A stretch of 64,000 nucleotides of DNA from a virus. Each line of letters starts with the position of its first letter. The stretch's first letter is position 1. A model generated the notes under the pieces. The model searched no databases. It worked only from the letters and a program-made list of their open reading frames with translations, and had not been told where the DNA came from. The stretch is from the IMG/VR virus record IMGVR_UViG_3300034105_003474, positions 80,874 through 144,873 of that record; one strand, 5' to 3'. A program made the translations under genes and the position numbers. Positions 42,729 to 51,951 of this stretch are shown here, piece after piece.

Positions 42729-43003
42729 TGGCATCCATGGGATCATCTGATGTTATAATTTTTCAACCTGAAACGGTGTCTGATTTGTATGGGCGCGTTT
42801 TCTATGGCTTAAAATATGACCCATCAACTGGTTTGGCGGAGATTGAACAAATAGAATCCGGCGAAGTTATCTCTATCCCCACACTGTCGCCCGGTATCAC
42901 TTATGAAACTAGCGATTATGCGACGTGGCTTTCATCTACCAAGTATTTGGACTTTACTTGGGAGTCCACTTTATCATCTAATCTTATTATGGAGGTTGCG
43001 TAA
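42728..43003 (+). CDS. Small fibre-region protein of unknown function
   Basis: 91 aa coupled at both ends by 1-nt overlaps. VIIFQPETVSDLYGRVFYGL and DYATWLSSTKYLDFTWESTL are visible. No family. It precedes the long fibre and may be a chaperone or connector. Confidence 0.65.
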   Translation: MASMGSSDVIIFQPETVSDLYGRVFYGLKYDPSTGLAEIEQIESGEVISIPTLSPGITYETSDYATWLSSTKYLDFTWESTLSSNLIMEVA

Positions 43004-46000
43004 TGCCACAATTAATTGACTTAGGTCGTATTCGTTTTTCATTCTTGGGCGACTACAGTTCAGGAACTACCTACAAAGTCAACGACGTTGTGCGTTATGG
43101 CGCAAATTTGTATGTTTACATTAATGCAAGTGGCACAGCGGGCAATGTTCCGACCAATGCAACATACTGGTCATCTATTCTCAGCGGTTTTGAACACAAG
43201 GGAGTTTACAGCAGCGGAACTACCTACAAAATAGCGGAAACAGTTACATACAGTGGTTCCATCTACCAAGTAATAACTTCCACCACTGTAGGAAATCTCC
43301 CGACAAACGCAACCTATTGGAAATTGATTCTTGAAGGCGCTTTCCCCACACAAACAGGTCTAGCAAATAGCATCCTTGAGACAAACGGAACAGTCACTAA
43401 CTGGACGGCAACCCCAAATCTTGAAGGTTTGACAGTTTTGGCTGATACGGAACTCAAGGGTGATCTCGTTTCCTCATACAGGCAAGTAAGTGTCACAAAC
43501 ATAGGTAAGTCTGGGAATACGGTCACAGCCACAACGAGTACACCTCACCTGTTTGACGTAGGCGACACTGTTGTGATCGCTGGTATTTCAGGAGACTTTA
43601 ACACCTCGTCAACCGTGGCGACTGTGCCAAGTAGTACAACATTTACGTACAGCATGAGCATGTCGGGAACTATCGCTTCTGCCTCTGTTAGTGGCACTGC
43701 TACCGTCTACGGAAACATTTCAACATCGGGAACAATTACATCAACTGGCAATGTCGTCCTCACTGGTGGATCACTATCTGTTGTCGGCGGGAATACCAGC
43801 ATGACAGGAACCCTCCTCGTTTCTGGTGCAACAACCATAAGCAACGATGCGGTTGTCAAGCAAGCGCTAGATGTAGAAGGAGCATTTGAAGTTACTGGTC
43901 GTACCCGCGACATTACCCATAGGGCTTTGTCTGGAACAACAGTTACATTCACAACCAACACACCGCATGCGCTTATTGTTGGGGATGTAGTAACAACATC
44001 AGGACTTGTAAACACCGACTACAACTTTACAAAAACAGTAACAGCCATCCCAACGACCACAACCTTTACAGTTACCGCAACAATTTCTGGTGGAAACGTC
44101 GCAACAACCGCCGCATCTGGAACTGTTGTGGCAAAGAGTTTGGCTACCTTTAGTAGTGCTGACATTACAGAAAACCTAGATGTTGCAGGAAGGGCTATTG
44201 TTTCTACTGAGTTCCGCTCAGAAGGAATCACCCTTGTAGGTAGTTCTGCCCGTGACCAGTACGACACAAACGGACTAGTCACAAAAACCATTACGACATC
44301 GGCACTCACGAGCAACGTTGTTACGATAACAACCTCGGCTGCGCACGGTTTCTCACCGTATCAGTTTGTAGAAGTCACCAGCAGTAGAGCCTCTATTAAC
44401 GGAACTTTTGAGATTGTTGCAGTACCAACCTCAACCACTTTCACTTATGCCCTGACTTTGGGCAACCTCGCATCAGCAGCAACAACTGGAACCGTTGAAA
44501 CGATACCCGGTTTCACAAACCTGATGGCGTTGTTCACTTCAGACGCAAATGATGACTATTCGCAAGTTGCTGTACAAAACACGGCTGGTGGTGCCAACGT
44601 GTCAAGCGACTTCATCGCCTACCCAGATAATGGAACTGACTTTTCTGGCTACATTGACATGGGTATTACATCAAGTACTTTTTCCGATCCAGAGTTCACA
44701 ATTACGGGAGCGAACGACGGCTACATATTCATGACAGCCCCAGTGGGCAGCGCTGGAAACGGAAACCTGGTATTAGCGACAGGCGATACAGGGGCAGAAA
44801 ATAAGATTGTTTTTGCCGCTGGTGGTTTGAGCACAAACAATACACAAATGGTGATAACACCAGACGAAAACATACATATTGAAATTCCCACGCCGTCAAC
44901 CTCTTCGTCTACTGGCGCGTTAACGGTTGTCGGTGGTGTTGGAATTACGGGAGATATGAACATTCAAGGTGATGTTGCCATTCAGGGAACAATCACATTT
45001 GGTGGTGGCGGCACAACCGTAGAAACATCAAACCTTGCGGTCACTGACCCGATTGTTTTTGTTGGTACCAATAACCAAGCAGACACTGTAGATCTTTCGT
45101 TTCTTGGGGAGTACCAGAAATCAGCAAGCGCAATAGTAAAAACTATTAGCAATAAAGCACTTACATCAAATGTCGCCACGCTCACAACCTCAACAACTCA
45201 CGGATATGAGGCTGGTGCGGTTGTGGTCGTCACTGATGTGGACGCAACATTTAATGGTACCTTCAATATTATTGCGGTTCCGACTACGACAACGTTTACT
45301 TATGCAAAAACTGCTACAAACGTTGCTTCTGTGGCGGCTTCTGGTACGGCTACCGTTTCTTCTACTAGGAAGTACTCGGGTTTAAGCAGAGATGCTTCTG
45401 ATGGCGTATTCAAGTTATTCCATGATGCCCCAACAAAGCCGACTACGACCGTTGACTTTGCAGGGTCTGGCTTAACATATAGTCCGCTACTCGCAGGCAA
45501 CATACAGGCAGTCGGAAACATCGTAGCCAGTGGAACGAGCACCCTTAACGGACTTGTAACCGCGGACAGTTTGACAGTTACAGGAGCAACACAGTTAAAC
45601 GGAACACTTACTACAAGTCAGAACGTAAGTATTTCAGGACGCCTTGATGTGCAAGAAATTAGAGAAGACGTACTTGATGGGACAATCACATCTAACGTAC
45701 TTACCTGTGATTATTCCACAGGAAACATTTTCTATATTGCCACTGCACCATCTGCAAACTTTACGGTAAACGTAACGAATGCTCCCACCGATAACGGTAA
45801 GTCAATTTCGGTAACTGTAGTTGTTACGGAAGGTGCTACTGGGTACATCCCATCCGCATTGCAGGTAGCGGGTGTTGCTCAAACACTCAAATGGGCGAAC
45901 GGAACTGCTCCAGTCGCAACAAATGGCGCTGGCAAGTTTGACATCTTCAACTTCACATTGATTAGAAGGTCTAGTGCTTGGTTGGTGCTTGGTTCTGCTG

Positions 46001-46014
46001 TTCAAAACTTCTAA
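43003..46014 (+). CDS. Large tail fibre with chitin-binding-like repeats and four beta modules (1003 aa)
   Basis: Residues 15-62 and 67-110 are two copies of a YSSGTTYKVNDVVRYGANLY / VPTNATYWxxIL unit, like CBM5/12-type carbohydrate-binding repeats. Four copies of the NGTF beta module follow (nt about 43489-43710, 43909-44133, 44290-44502, 45136-45360), separated by short strands such as TSGTITSTGNVVLTGGSLSV. The end (FTVNVTNAPTDNGKSISVTV, SAWLVLGSAVQNF) is a head-fibre-like tip. It probably binds host surface glycans. It is the longest fibre of the window. Confidence 0.83.
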   Translation: MPQLIDLGRIRFSFLGDYSSGTTYKVNDVVRYGANLYVYINASGTAGNVPTNATYWSSILSGFEHKGVYSSGTTYKIAETVTYSGSIYQVITSTTVGNLPTNATYWKLILEGAFPTQTGLANSILETNGTVTNWTATPNLEGLTVLADTELKGDLVSSYRQVSVTNIGKSGNTVTATTSTPHLFDVGDTVVIAGISGDFNTSSTVATVPSSTTFTYSMSMSGTIASASVSGTATVYGNISTSGTITSTGNVVLTGGSLSVVGGNTSMTGTLLVSGATTISNDAVVKQALDVEGAFEVTGRTRDITHRALSGTTVTFTTNTPHALIVGDVVTTSGLVNTDYNFTKTVTAIPTTTTFTVTATISGGNVATTAASGTVVAKSLATFSSADITENLDVAGRAIVSTEFRSEGITLVGSSARDQYDTNGLVTKTITTSALTSNVVTITTSAAHGFSPYQFVEVTSSRASINGTFEIVAVPTSTTFTYALTLGNLASAATTGTVETIPGFTNLMALFTSDANDDYSQVAVQNTAGGANVSSDFIAYPDNGTDFSGYIDMGITSSTFSDPEFTITGANDGYIFMTAPVGSAGNGNLVLATGDTGAENKIVFAAGGLSTNNTQMVITPDENIHIEIPTPSTSSSTGALTVVGGVGITGDMNIQGDVAIQGTITFGGGGTTVETSNLAVTDPIVFVGTNNQADTVDLSFLGEYQKSASAIVKTISNKALTSNVATLTTSTTHGYEAGAVVVVTDVDATFNGTFNIIAVPTTTTFTYAKTATNVASVAASGTATVSSTRKYSGLSRDASDGVFKLFHDAPTKPTTTVDFAGSGLTYSPLLAGNIQAVGNIVASGTSTLNGLVTADSLTVTGATQLNGTLTTSQNVSISGRLDVQEIREDVLDGTITSNVLTCDYSTGNIFYIATAPSANFTVNVTNAPTDNGKSISVTVVVTEGATGYIPSALQVAGVAQTLKWANGTAPVATNGAGKFDIFNFTLIRRSSAWLVLGSAVQNF

Positions 46015-46023
46015 GGAGAACTA

Positions 46024-46974
46024 ATGCCATTTTTTAGTTCAAGACCAACTGCTATTTTTAATGTTAGGGGTTCTGGTCTCAAACCTTGGCTTTACCGTCA
46101 GATTTTAACGAAGGGCTACACGGGGTGCGGCTATAAAGATAGTGTTCCTTGGAGAAATGTTAACTCTCTTAACATGGCTACAGATACGTGCACTAATCTC
46201 GGAGACCTTTTTACCGAGACCGCAAACTATTGTGCTGGCGGACAAAGCAGAAATGTGGCATTTATGTTCGGCACTGGCGGTGTTGGAGCATTTACTTCTA
46301 CCAGCGTTTTTAATATGCGTAACGACACAACCCATGTGAAAACTTCCGCAATGAATACTGCCTACACTTGCAACGACTCTGGAACAATACAATCACACGA
46401 CCTAAATGGTTCTGGGCAAACGTGCTACATCAATGGAAATATTGGCGGTGCTTTCTACCAAAAATTTAACCTGCAAACAGAACAATACATATCTGCCGTT
46501 GCAACAACTTTTGACCAAGGTGGTACTGGTGCTTCTGGTCATTACGGCGAAAGACACGGATACCTGTGGAACGACTCACAGACAAGAAAGTTTGTTTTCA
46601 GTACAGAAACAGAAACAGTTGCCGGTGCAGCAGGCTTCCACGGTCAGCAAAAAGGTTTTAACTCCAAAGTTGAGACTGGATACGCTGGCAATGAGGGAAG
46701 TTACAACGGGGGATACAACTTCCGTAAGTGGAACTATGCGACAGAATCAAATGTTGGAACAATGGCAAAACCAATTGGAAATTGCGGAGAAGAGAATTTT
46801 AGTAACGGGCAAGCCGCTAGTTGGATGCTAGGGATGTATGACACAGGACAGAACAACAGGGCTTGGAAATTTACTTTTGCTACCGATACCGGCTTTGAAG
46901 GTGGCGCATCTATGCAACCCACTGGCGCTGGTATTGCGGGTAGGTCATCTGGGTTTGGTTATGCACGCGACTAG
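46024..46974 (+). CDS. Beta-propeller-like fibre protein, tandem copy 1
   Basis: 316 aa. It carries about six units ending in RKFVFSTETET, RKWNYATESN or WKFTFATDTGF phrases, as expected for a propeller-type receptor-binding head. The conserved start MPFFSSRPTAIFNVRGSG and end GAGIAGRSSGFGYARD are shared with copy 2 directly downstream. GGAG precedes the ATG. Several Cys (TGCGYKD, NYCAGG, TCYING) are unusual for a fibre. Confidence 0.78.
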   Translation: MPFFSSRPTAIFNVRGSGLKPWLYRQILTKGYTGCGYKDSVPWRNVNSLNMATDTCTNLGDLFTETANYCAGGQSRNVAFMFGTGGVGAFTSTSVFNMRNDTTHVKTSAMNTAYTCNDSGTIQSHDLNGSGQTCYINGNIGGAFYQKFNLQTEQYISAVATTFDQGGTGASGHYGERHGYLWNDSQTRKFVFSTETETVAGAAGFHGQQKGFNSKVETGYAGNEGSYNGGYNFRKWNYATESNVGTMAKPIGNCGEENFSNGQAASWMLGMYDTGQNNRAWKFTFATDTGFEGGASMQPTGAGIAGRSSGFGYARD

Positions 46975-46983
46975 GGGAAACTG

Positions 46984-47943
46984 ATGCCGTTTTTTAGTTC
47001 AAGACCAACAGCAATTTTCAATGTCAGAGGTTCTGGTTTGAAGCCTTGGCTTTACCGTCAAATAGTAACAAAGGGCTACACGGGGTGCGGGTATAAAGAT
47101 AATGTTCCTTGGAGGAACGTTAACTCACTCAACATGGCTACAGACACATGTACCAACCTTGGCGACCTTTTTACAGAAACCGCAAACTACTGTGCTGGTG
47201 GACAGAGCAGAAATGTGGCGTTTATGTTTGGCACTGGTGGTGTGGGGGTATTTACCTCAACCAGTGTTTTCAATATGCGCAACGACACCGCACACACTAA
47301 AACGTCAGCCATGAATACTGCGTACACCTGCGGTGACACTGGAACAATACAATCACACGATTTGAATGGCTCTGGACAGATGTGTTATATAAACGGAGCC
47401 GTTGGTGGCGCTTTCATACAGAAGTTCAATTTACAATTAGAGCAATACATATCGGCTATTGCAACAACTTTTGACCAAAGTGGAATTGGTGCTTCAGGTC
47501 ATTTTGGCGAACGGCAAGGGTACTGGTGGAATGACACACCACAAAACAGGAAGTTTGTTTTTAGCACCGAAACAGAGACTGCCCTAACCAACAATACGCT
47601 GGGTTGGCACAGTCAGCAAAAAGGTTTCAACTCCAAACTAGAGACAGGGTTTGCCGGTGGTCAAGGAGGGTACAACGGTGGTTACACCTTGCGTAAGTGG
47701 AACTATGTCACCGAGACCGTCGTTTCCAACCCCAACAAACCCATTGGGAACTCTGGAGAAGAAAACTTTAGTAACGGGCAAACTGCCAACTGGATGTTAG
47801 GCATGTACGACGACGTGCAAAACAATAAGGCTTGGCGATACAATTTCGCCACTGACACAGGCTTTGAGGGTGGTGCGTCCATGCAACCAACAGGTGCAGG
47901 AATCGCTGGTAGGTCATCAGGATTCGGTTACGCACGCGACTAG
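46984..47943 (+). CDS. Beta-propeller-like fibre protein, tandem copy 2
   Basis: 319 aa, a close paralogue of copy 1 throughout. Many differences are synonymous, so the copies are functional and not very recent. Differences concentrate near residues 130-145 and in the segment around residues 195-235, where copy 2 has three extra residues (TETALTNNTLGWHSQQKG). GGGG precedes the ATG, 9 nt after copy 1. Two similar heads suggest either hetero-oligomers or receptor-range diversification. Confidence 0.78.
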   Translation: MPFFSSRPTAIFNVRGSGLKPWLYRQIVTKGYTGCGYKDNVPWRNVNSLNMATDTCTNLGDLFTETANYCAGGQSRNVAFMFGTGGVGVFTSTSVFNMRNDTAHTKTSAMNTAYTCGDTGTIQSHDLNGSGQMCYINGAVGGAFIQKFNLQLEQYISAIATTFDQSGIGASGHFGERQGYWWNDTPQNRKFVFSTETETALTNNTLGWHSQQKGFNSKLETGFAGGQGGYNGGYTLRKWNYVTETVVSNPNKPIGNSGEENFSNGQTANWMLGMYDDVQNNKAWRYNFATDTGFEGGASMQPTGAGIAGRSSGFGYARD

Positions 47944-47944
47944 T

Positions 47945-48025
47945 ATGGCTCGTTTTCTGAGGGCAATACAATTTTTCTGTTATCAGGACGGCGAAATACC
48001 ATATTGGTATTTTGATTTAGGCTAG
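47945..48025 (+). CDS. Possible 26-codon ORF after the propeller genes
   Basis: ATG one base after the previous stop opens a 26-aa frame (MARFLRAIQFF...IPYWYFDLG) that looks protein-like but has no ribosome binding site. The hairpin at 47994-48012 lies inside it. It may be a remnant of a longer gene or a leader peptide for the following operon. Confidence 0.25.
   Translation: MARFLRAIQFFCYQDGEIPYWYFDLG
47994..48012 (+). terminator. Hairpin between fibre block and accessory island
   Basis: AAATACCA-TAT-TGGTATTT, an 8-bp perfect stem with a 3-nt loop, followed by T. It could be a weak intrinsic terminator or an operator. A TAGACT -10-like hexamer at 48023-48028 and GGAGG before ATG 48051 follow. 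Confidence 0.4.
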
Positions 48026-48050
48026 ACTCCATGGAAGACTGGAGGAAAAA

Positions 48051-48788
48051 ATGAATATTGAAACAGGGAAAAAAGACCTTTCTACAAGAGGGCAAGAATT
48101 GCTGGAGTTTGCCTTAAAAGCAGACCACGGTTCACCAGCGTACAAAATACGACACTTTGTTGGCGACGCCCAAATTACCAAATACGCAAAATATAGACAA
48201 TTCGTGTTGGAACTACGTGCAAGAGAAGACTCTTTAGAAACAGCGCTTATTTCCATAGAGTTACAAAAAGCAAAAATTGCCAAACTCAAAAAGTTGCATG
48301 AAATCGCCCCACCCATAGACAAAGACGTTTTGCATTGGGAAACCGTTGAAGCAGAAGTTCAACTAGAAAGAATCACCCAACGGATAGGTCTCGCCTATTC
48401 GGAAAGACAGCGATATATTGACGCCTTAGAAGAGATGTATGAGAGCGGAGATGCCTACTTAGAAGACGGAACCGACATCAGGGAAACGTTCACTAATCCA
48501 GAACTGCAAGAAAAGATGGAAGCCGAACATTGGATGTATCGTCTAGGGAAACAGGCTGCTTTGGATTTAATAACCTACGGGCATGTAGGGACAGGTAATC
48601 TGGAAGCCATCTCCATGATGGGTCAAGACGATGCTATTAAAACGTTGAGACTGGCGCTCACATACTGCCATGGTGTCAAGTCTGCTCTAGGCACACTTGA
48701 ACAATCAGTATTGAAGGAAATACAGAACGGACTTTCACCAACCCTAAGCATTGAGGACACCAAGATTAGTAGGGAACTTGATGCATGA
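48051..48788 (+). CDS. Helical protein of accessory island
   Basis: 245 aa with GGAGG upstream. Long charged helices (FVLELRAREDSLETALISIE, EVQLERITQRIGLAYSERQR) suggest coiled coils. The end (GQDDAIKTLRLALTYCHGVK) is another helical bundle. First gene of the five-gene island 48051-52653; overlaps the next by 4 nt. No family recognised. Confidence 0.7.
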   Translation: MNIETGKKDLSTRGQELLEFALKADHGSPAYKIRHFVGDAQITKYAKYRQFVLELRAREDSLETALISIELQKAKIAKLKKLHEIAPPIDKDVLHWETVEAEVQLERITQRIGLAYSERQRYIDALEEMYESGDAYLEDGTDIRETFTNPELQEKMEAEHWMYRLGKQAALDLITYGHVGTGNLEAISMMGQDDAIKTLRLALTYCHGVKSALGTLEQSVLKEIQNGLSPTLSIEDTKISRELDA

Positions 48789-49348
48789 TTTATTTCGCCG
48801 TATACCTTGAGGATCAAAAACACTTTTCCAATTTTGAATGTATCGGCTCATATCTAAACTACGATGTCTACAAAGTAGAGCATCATGTATTTGTTCGTTT
48901 AGAATTTGCGAACAGGCGAGTTGTTTTTATTCACAACGAGGACGTCGCCATCTCTAGTAGGGTCGCTGGCGCTCGCCGAGACTTCGTAAGAGTCTCTGGT
49001 GATTTAGAGCGGATCAAGCAAAGATTTCCAGAAGAACTCTTGGTTCCGCACAAACCCCTCAAGTGGAACTATTACCTGACGGATGAGGACAAGAAAAATA
49101 CAGTTATTTTTATGAAAATCATCATAAGGGATACGATATTCAAGCATTTTGAGAACATGTATTTAGCGCACAAGACCCACACATCGCTGCTTCACAACTT
49201 GCTCGCATCGGAAGAAGTAGAACCCAACAAACTTTTGTTGGACAGCGTATCGCAGATAGATGATCTTGTTGATGAACTAAATCTAGTTGAAGACATTGCG
49301 GGGTGCAATGATTTCGTAGAGAAGTTTCAACGGAGCATTGGCTTATAA
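48785..49348 (+). CDS. Unknown protein of accessory island
   Basis: 187 aa, coupled to the previous gene by an ATGA overlap. An N-terminal beta-rich part (MIYFAVYLEDQKHFSNFECI, YKVEHHVFVRLEFANRRVVF) is followed by helices. The composition is cellular rather than fibre-like. Function unknown. Confidence 0.68.
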   Translation: MIYFAVYLEDQKHFSNFECIGSYLNYDVYKVEHHVFVRLEFANRRVVFIHNEDVAISSRVAGARRDFVRVSGDLERIKQRFPEELLVPHKPLKWNYYLTDEDKKNTVIFMKIIIRDTIFKHFENMYLAHKTHTSLLHNLLASEEVEPNKLLLDSVSQIDDLVDELNLVEDIAGCNDFVEKFQRSIGL

Positions 49349-49351
49349 ATT

Positions 49352-51025
49352 ATGTTTAGTGTCCCCTTGAACCCCAAACTATCGGAAACAGAATTTTATG
49401 AGTTTGTTGATTTTTTAACCGAGCAAAAGTCGGTCATATATGACTTTTATTTCACTTCGCGCATTCCGCCGTTTTTGCAAGATGCGATGGGAGATGTTTT
49501 CTTGGGGGGCAGGGATGACCATCAATGGCTCCTAGAGTCGGCTTTACATATACAAGAGGTGACAGGCATTAAGGCGTCTGCGACTTTTAATAACATCAAC
49601 GTTCCACCCACTCAACGCAATCTTGAGTTGTTCATCAGAGAGTTTGCTCCCCTGTATGAGGCGGGGATACATTCGGCGACTATACCTCACACGCACTGGG
49701 TTGCTACCAAACAAATACAAAAAGCGTTTCCGGATCTGCTTATCAAAAATACTATTTTGAGAAATGTAAGCGACCCGCGAGATGTAGAGGGTCTTGCCAA
49801 GGCGGGCTTTCATTACATAAATCTAGACCGTGATTTGATGAGAGACCACGAAAAACTGTTGAGGTTTAAAAAAGCCAAAGAAATGTTTGGGGTAAAACTT
49901 TCAATTTTGGCAAACGAAGGATGTCTTGGTGGTTGCATCATGATGGACGAACATTACGAGTTCAATAACTCGCGAAGTGTGGAAAACCCACAGTATTTCA
50001 CCGACCCAATCAGCAGGGTGTCTTGCCCTAAATGGGATTTTGAAGATTTGGCTGTCCCTCTAAAAACCGCCAATCTTCCACCGTGGAGAGAAGATTGGGA
50101 GGAAATGTTTTCAACATTAGGCATTGATGTAATCAAAATGCACGGTCGTGAGTCCATCTCTCGTCTGAAGGAAACGATGGCGATTGTTCGGAACTATTCT
50201 GACAAAAAAGAGATTCTGTTTGAGCACTTCTCAAGTTACATAGAAGAAGTCAACGTCGTTGATAGACCAATAGACGTGTGGAGGAAAAAGATTAAGACCT
50301 GCAAGTTTGATTGTTGGGATTGCCATTATTGTGACAAAATCATACAAAACAAATATGGTGACAACAGGAGCAGGTCTGTTCTTAATGTTACGAATGCTTT
50401 GGTTGAGTCGGTCGGAGTGGATTTGCAAATCAACATTCCTGGCTTAACAAGCACAAAAGTGCAGTCGCTTCTCAATGGGCTTGCAAAGAATTGCAATTCC
50501 TATTTGGAGGTTGGCTCCTTCTTGGGGGCGACGGCAGCGGCTGTTCTTAAAAACAATAAATTGAATGCATATTTTGTTGACAATTGGGAGCAAAACATTC
50601 AGCCCGCCGAGGCTGACATCACAATGCCAGACAGCAATAAAAATGATTTCTTAATGAATATAAAACAATATATCGGTGCAAATAATGTTATGGTTTTAGA
50701 CCAATCATTATTGTCAGTAGATGTTGAAAAAATTGAGCCAATAGACCTGTTCTTCTACGATGGACCCCATAATGCTAATGAGGTTGTGCAAGCAGTTCGT
50801 CATTTCTCCAAGGTATTCAACGAAGAATGCATCCTTGTTTTTGATGACGCTAATTGGTCAGACACCAAAATTGGGGTGGATGAAGCATTGGACGGGCTAG
50901 ATTTTAATGTTATATATTCCAAACAGATATTGAACTCAATAGAGTCTAAAACGGACTGGTGGAACGGTCTATATATACTCGTAGTTAAAAGGAAACCAAG
51001 AAGAACGGATAAGGAGCAATCATAA
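49352..51025 (+). CDS. Fusion of U32-like TIM-barrel protein with class I methyltransferase (557 aa)
   Basis: Residues 1-335 look like the peptidase-U32/UbiU-type TIM barrel. They include FLGGRDDHQW, VTGIKASATFNNINVP, an AGIHSATIPHTHW strand, and SILANEGCLGGC with Cys191/Cys195, then Cys225 and a second cluster CKFDCWDCHYC (Cys317, 321, 324, 327). These Cys sets suit Fe-S cluster binding. Residues 360-550 are a SAM-dependent methyltransferase of the Methyltransf_24 type: SYLEVGSFLGATAA, AYFVDNWE, DLFFYDGPH and VFDDANW. U32 proteins hydroxylate or modify RNA and quinones; adding a methyltransferase suggests successive modification of one substrate. The assignment of part 1 is motif-based. Confidence 0.72.
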   Translation: MFSVPLNPKLSETEFYEFVDFLTEQKSVIYDFYFTSRIPPFLQDAMGDVFLGGRDDHQWLLESALHIQEVTGIKASATFNNINVPPTQRNLELFIREFAPLYEAGIHSATIPHTHWVATKQIQKAFPDLLIKNTILRNVSDPRDVEGLAKAGFHYINLDRDLMRDHEKLLRFKKAKEMFGVKLSILANEGCLGGCIMMDEHYEFNNSRSVENPQYFTDPISRVSCPKWDFEDLAVPLKTANLPPWREDWEEMFSTLGIDVIKMHGRESISRLKETMAIVRNYSDKKEILFEHFSSYIEEVNVVDRPIDVWRKKIKTCKFDCWDCHYCDKIIQNKYGDNRSRSVLNVTNALVESVGVDLQINIPGLTSTKVQSLLNGLAKNCNSYLEVGSFLGATAAAVLKNNKLNAYFVDNWEQNIQPAEADITMPDSNKNDFLMNIKQYIGANNVMVLDQSLLSVDVEKIEPIDLFFYDGPHNANEVVQAVRHFSKVFNEECILVFDDANWSDTKIGVDEALDGLDFNVIYSKQILNSIESKTDWWNGLYILVVKRKPRRTDKEQS

Positions 51026-51951
51026 ATTACAGTTTTGAAATTTTTACTAAAGGTCAGCAATACTTACTACTGCTCGCACTCATCATGGGTCTTTCTTTTT
51101 CCGCAAAAAAGACCCAAGTTTTCACACCCGTATACCGTTTCGTAGCAAAACGAATCAAATCAAAAAGAGTTGTTGTTGCGGTTCTTTCCACATTGTCTGG
51201 TGTGTTGCCAATAAATGGTAGGTGTTCGGTTTCTGCTGGCGCTTTAGACACTTTGGCTCCTCATGGAGATGACAACAAAAAGAAGAGAGCCAACTACGGT
51301 GTCATAGATTACCTGTCTACACACCATTACTATTTTTGGTCACCATTAGAAGCCACCGTTTTGGTCCCTATGGCGACTTTGGGGATTACTTACAGACAGT
51401 TCATGGGTCGCATCTGGCCGCTTCTTGTGACGGCAGTATTTGTGATTCTTTACTACATTTTCCGTGTGCTCAAAGAGGAAGATATTGAAATATCTTTTAG
51501 CGATGAGAAACAAACTGTTTCTTGGCAACAAGACAAGAAACAAATAATGTCATACGCCCGTACTCTTGTGTTTGTTTTTGCAGTAATCGTGCTCGGCAAC
51601 TTCGCCAAAGCCAACGCTGACACATTCAACTCTTTGGTTACTTTTGCCCATGAGAGAAACCTGCTTGTGTTGACAGCCATCGGAGGATTTTTGGCTAGTT
51701 TCGCTCTGGGTAGTAGTTCAAAGTTTGCAGGAATAACCGCGCTATCAACCAGCATTTTTGGGATCCAATACTTACCGTTGTTTTTTGCGATTGACTATGC
51801 CGGGTATATGTTGAGCCCTAGCCATAAGTGTTTAACTATCACGAAAAGTTACTTTGGGACACCATCAAAAGACCACTATCGCGCAGTATTGGCGTTGGTT
51901 GTCCCTGTGATGTGTGTTGGAATTCTTGCATATCTCACAGCGGGCGGGTAA
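51022..51951 (+). CDS. Polytopic membrane protein (DUF401-like) of accessory island
   Basis: 288 aa from ATG 51085, but the frame is open and clearly coding upstream to 51022 (NYSFEIFTKGQQYLLLLALI, a membrane helix). AAGGAG at 51011-51016 stands 5 nt before ATA 51022, which overlaps the previous TAA, so a non-ATG start is likely and gives 309 aa. About six to seven hydrophobic segments. STLSGVLPINGRCSVSAGAL and IDYLSTHHYYFWSPLEATVL resemble the DUF401/ion-transporter type with its LP-x-GG-SA signature. A membrane transporter or effector within the phage-infected cell is inferred. Confidence 0.65.
   Translation: MNYSFEIFTKGQQYLLLLALIMGLSFSAKKTQVFTPVYRFVAKRIKSKRVVVAVLSTLSGVLPINGRCSVSAGALDTLAPHGDDNKKKRANYGVIDYLSTHHYYFWSPLEATVLVPMATLGITYRQFMGRIWPLLVTAVFVILYYIFRVLKEEDIEISFSDEKQTVSWQQDKKQIMSYARTLVFVFAVIVLGNFAKANADTFNSLVTFAHERNLLVLTAIGGFLASFALGSSSKFAGITALSTSIFGIQYLPLFFAIDYAGYMLSPSHKCLTITKSYFGTPSKDHYRAVLALVVPVMCVGILAYLTAGG

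Larger units (their letters stand above)
46024..47943 (+). repeat. Tandem gene duplication
   Basis: Two adjacent genes of 951 and 960 bp with the same start, end and internal order, separated by 9 nt. The DNA differs at many third codon positions, so selection has kept both proteins. Confidence 0.85.
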
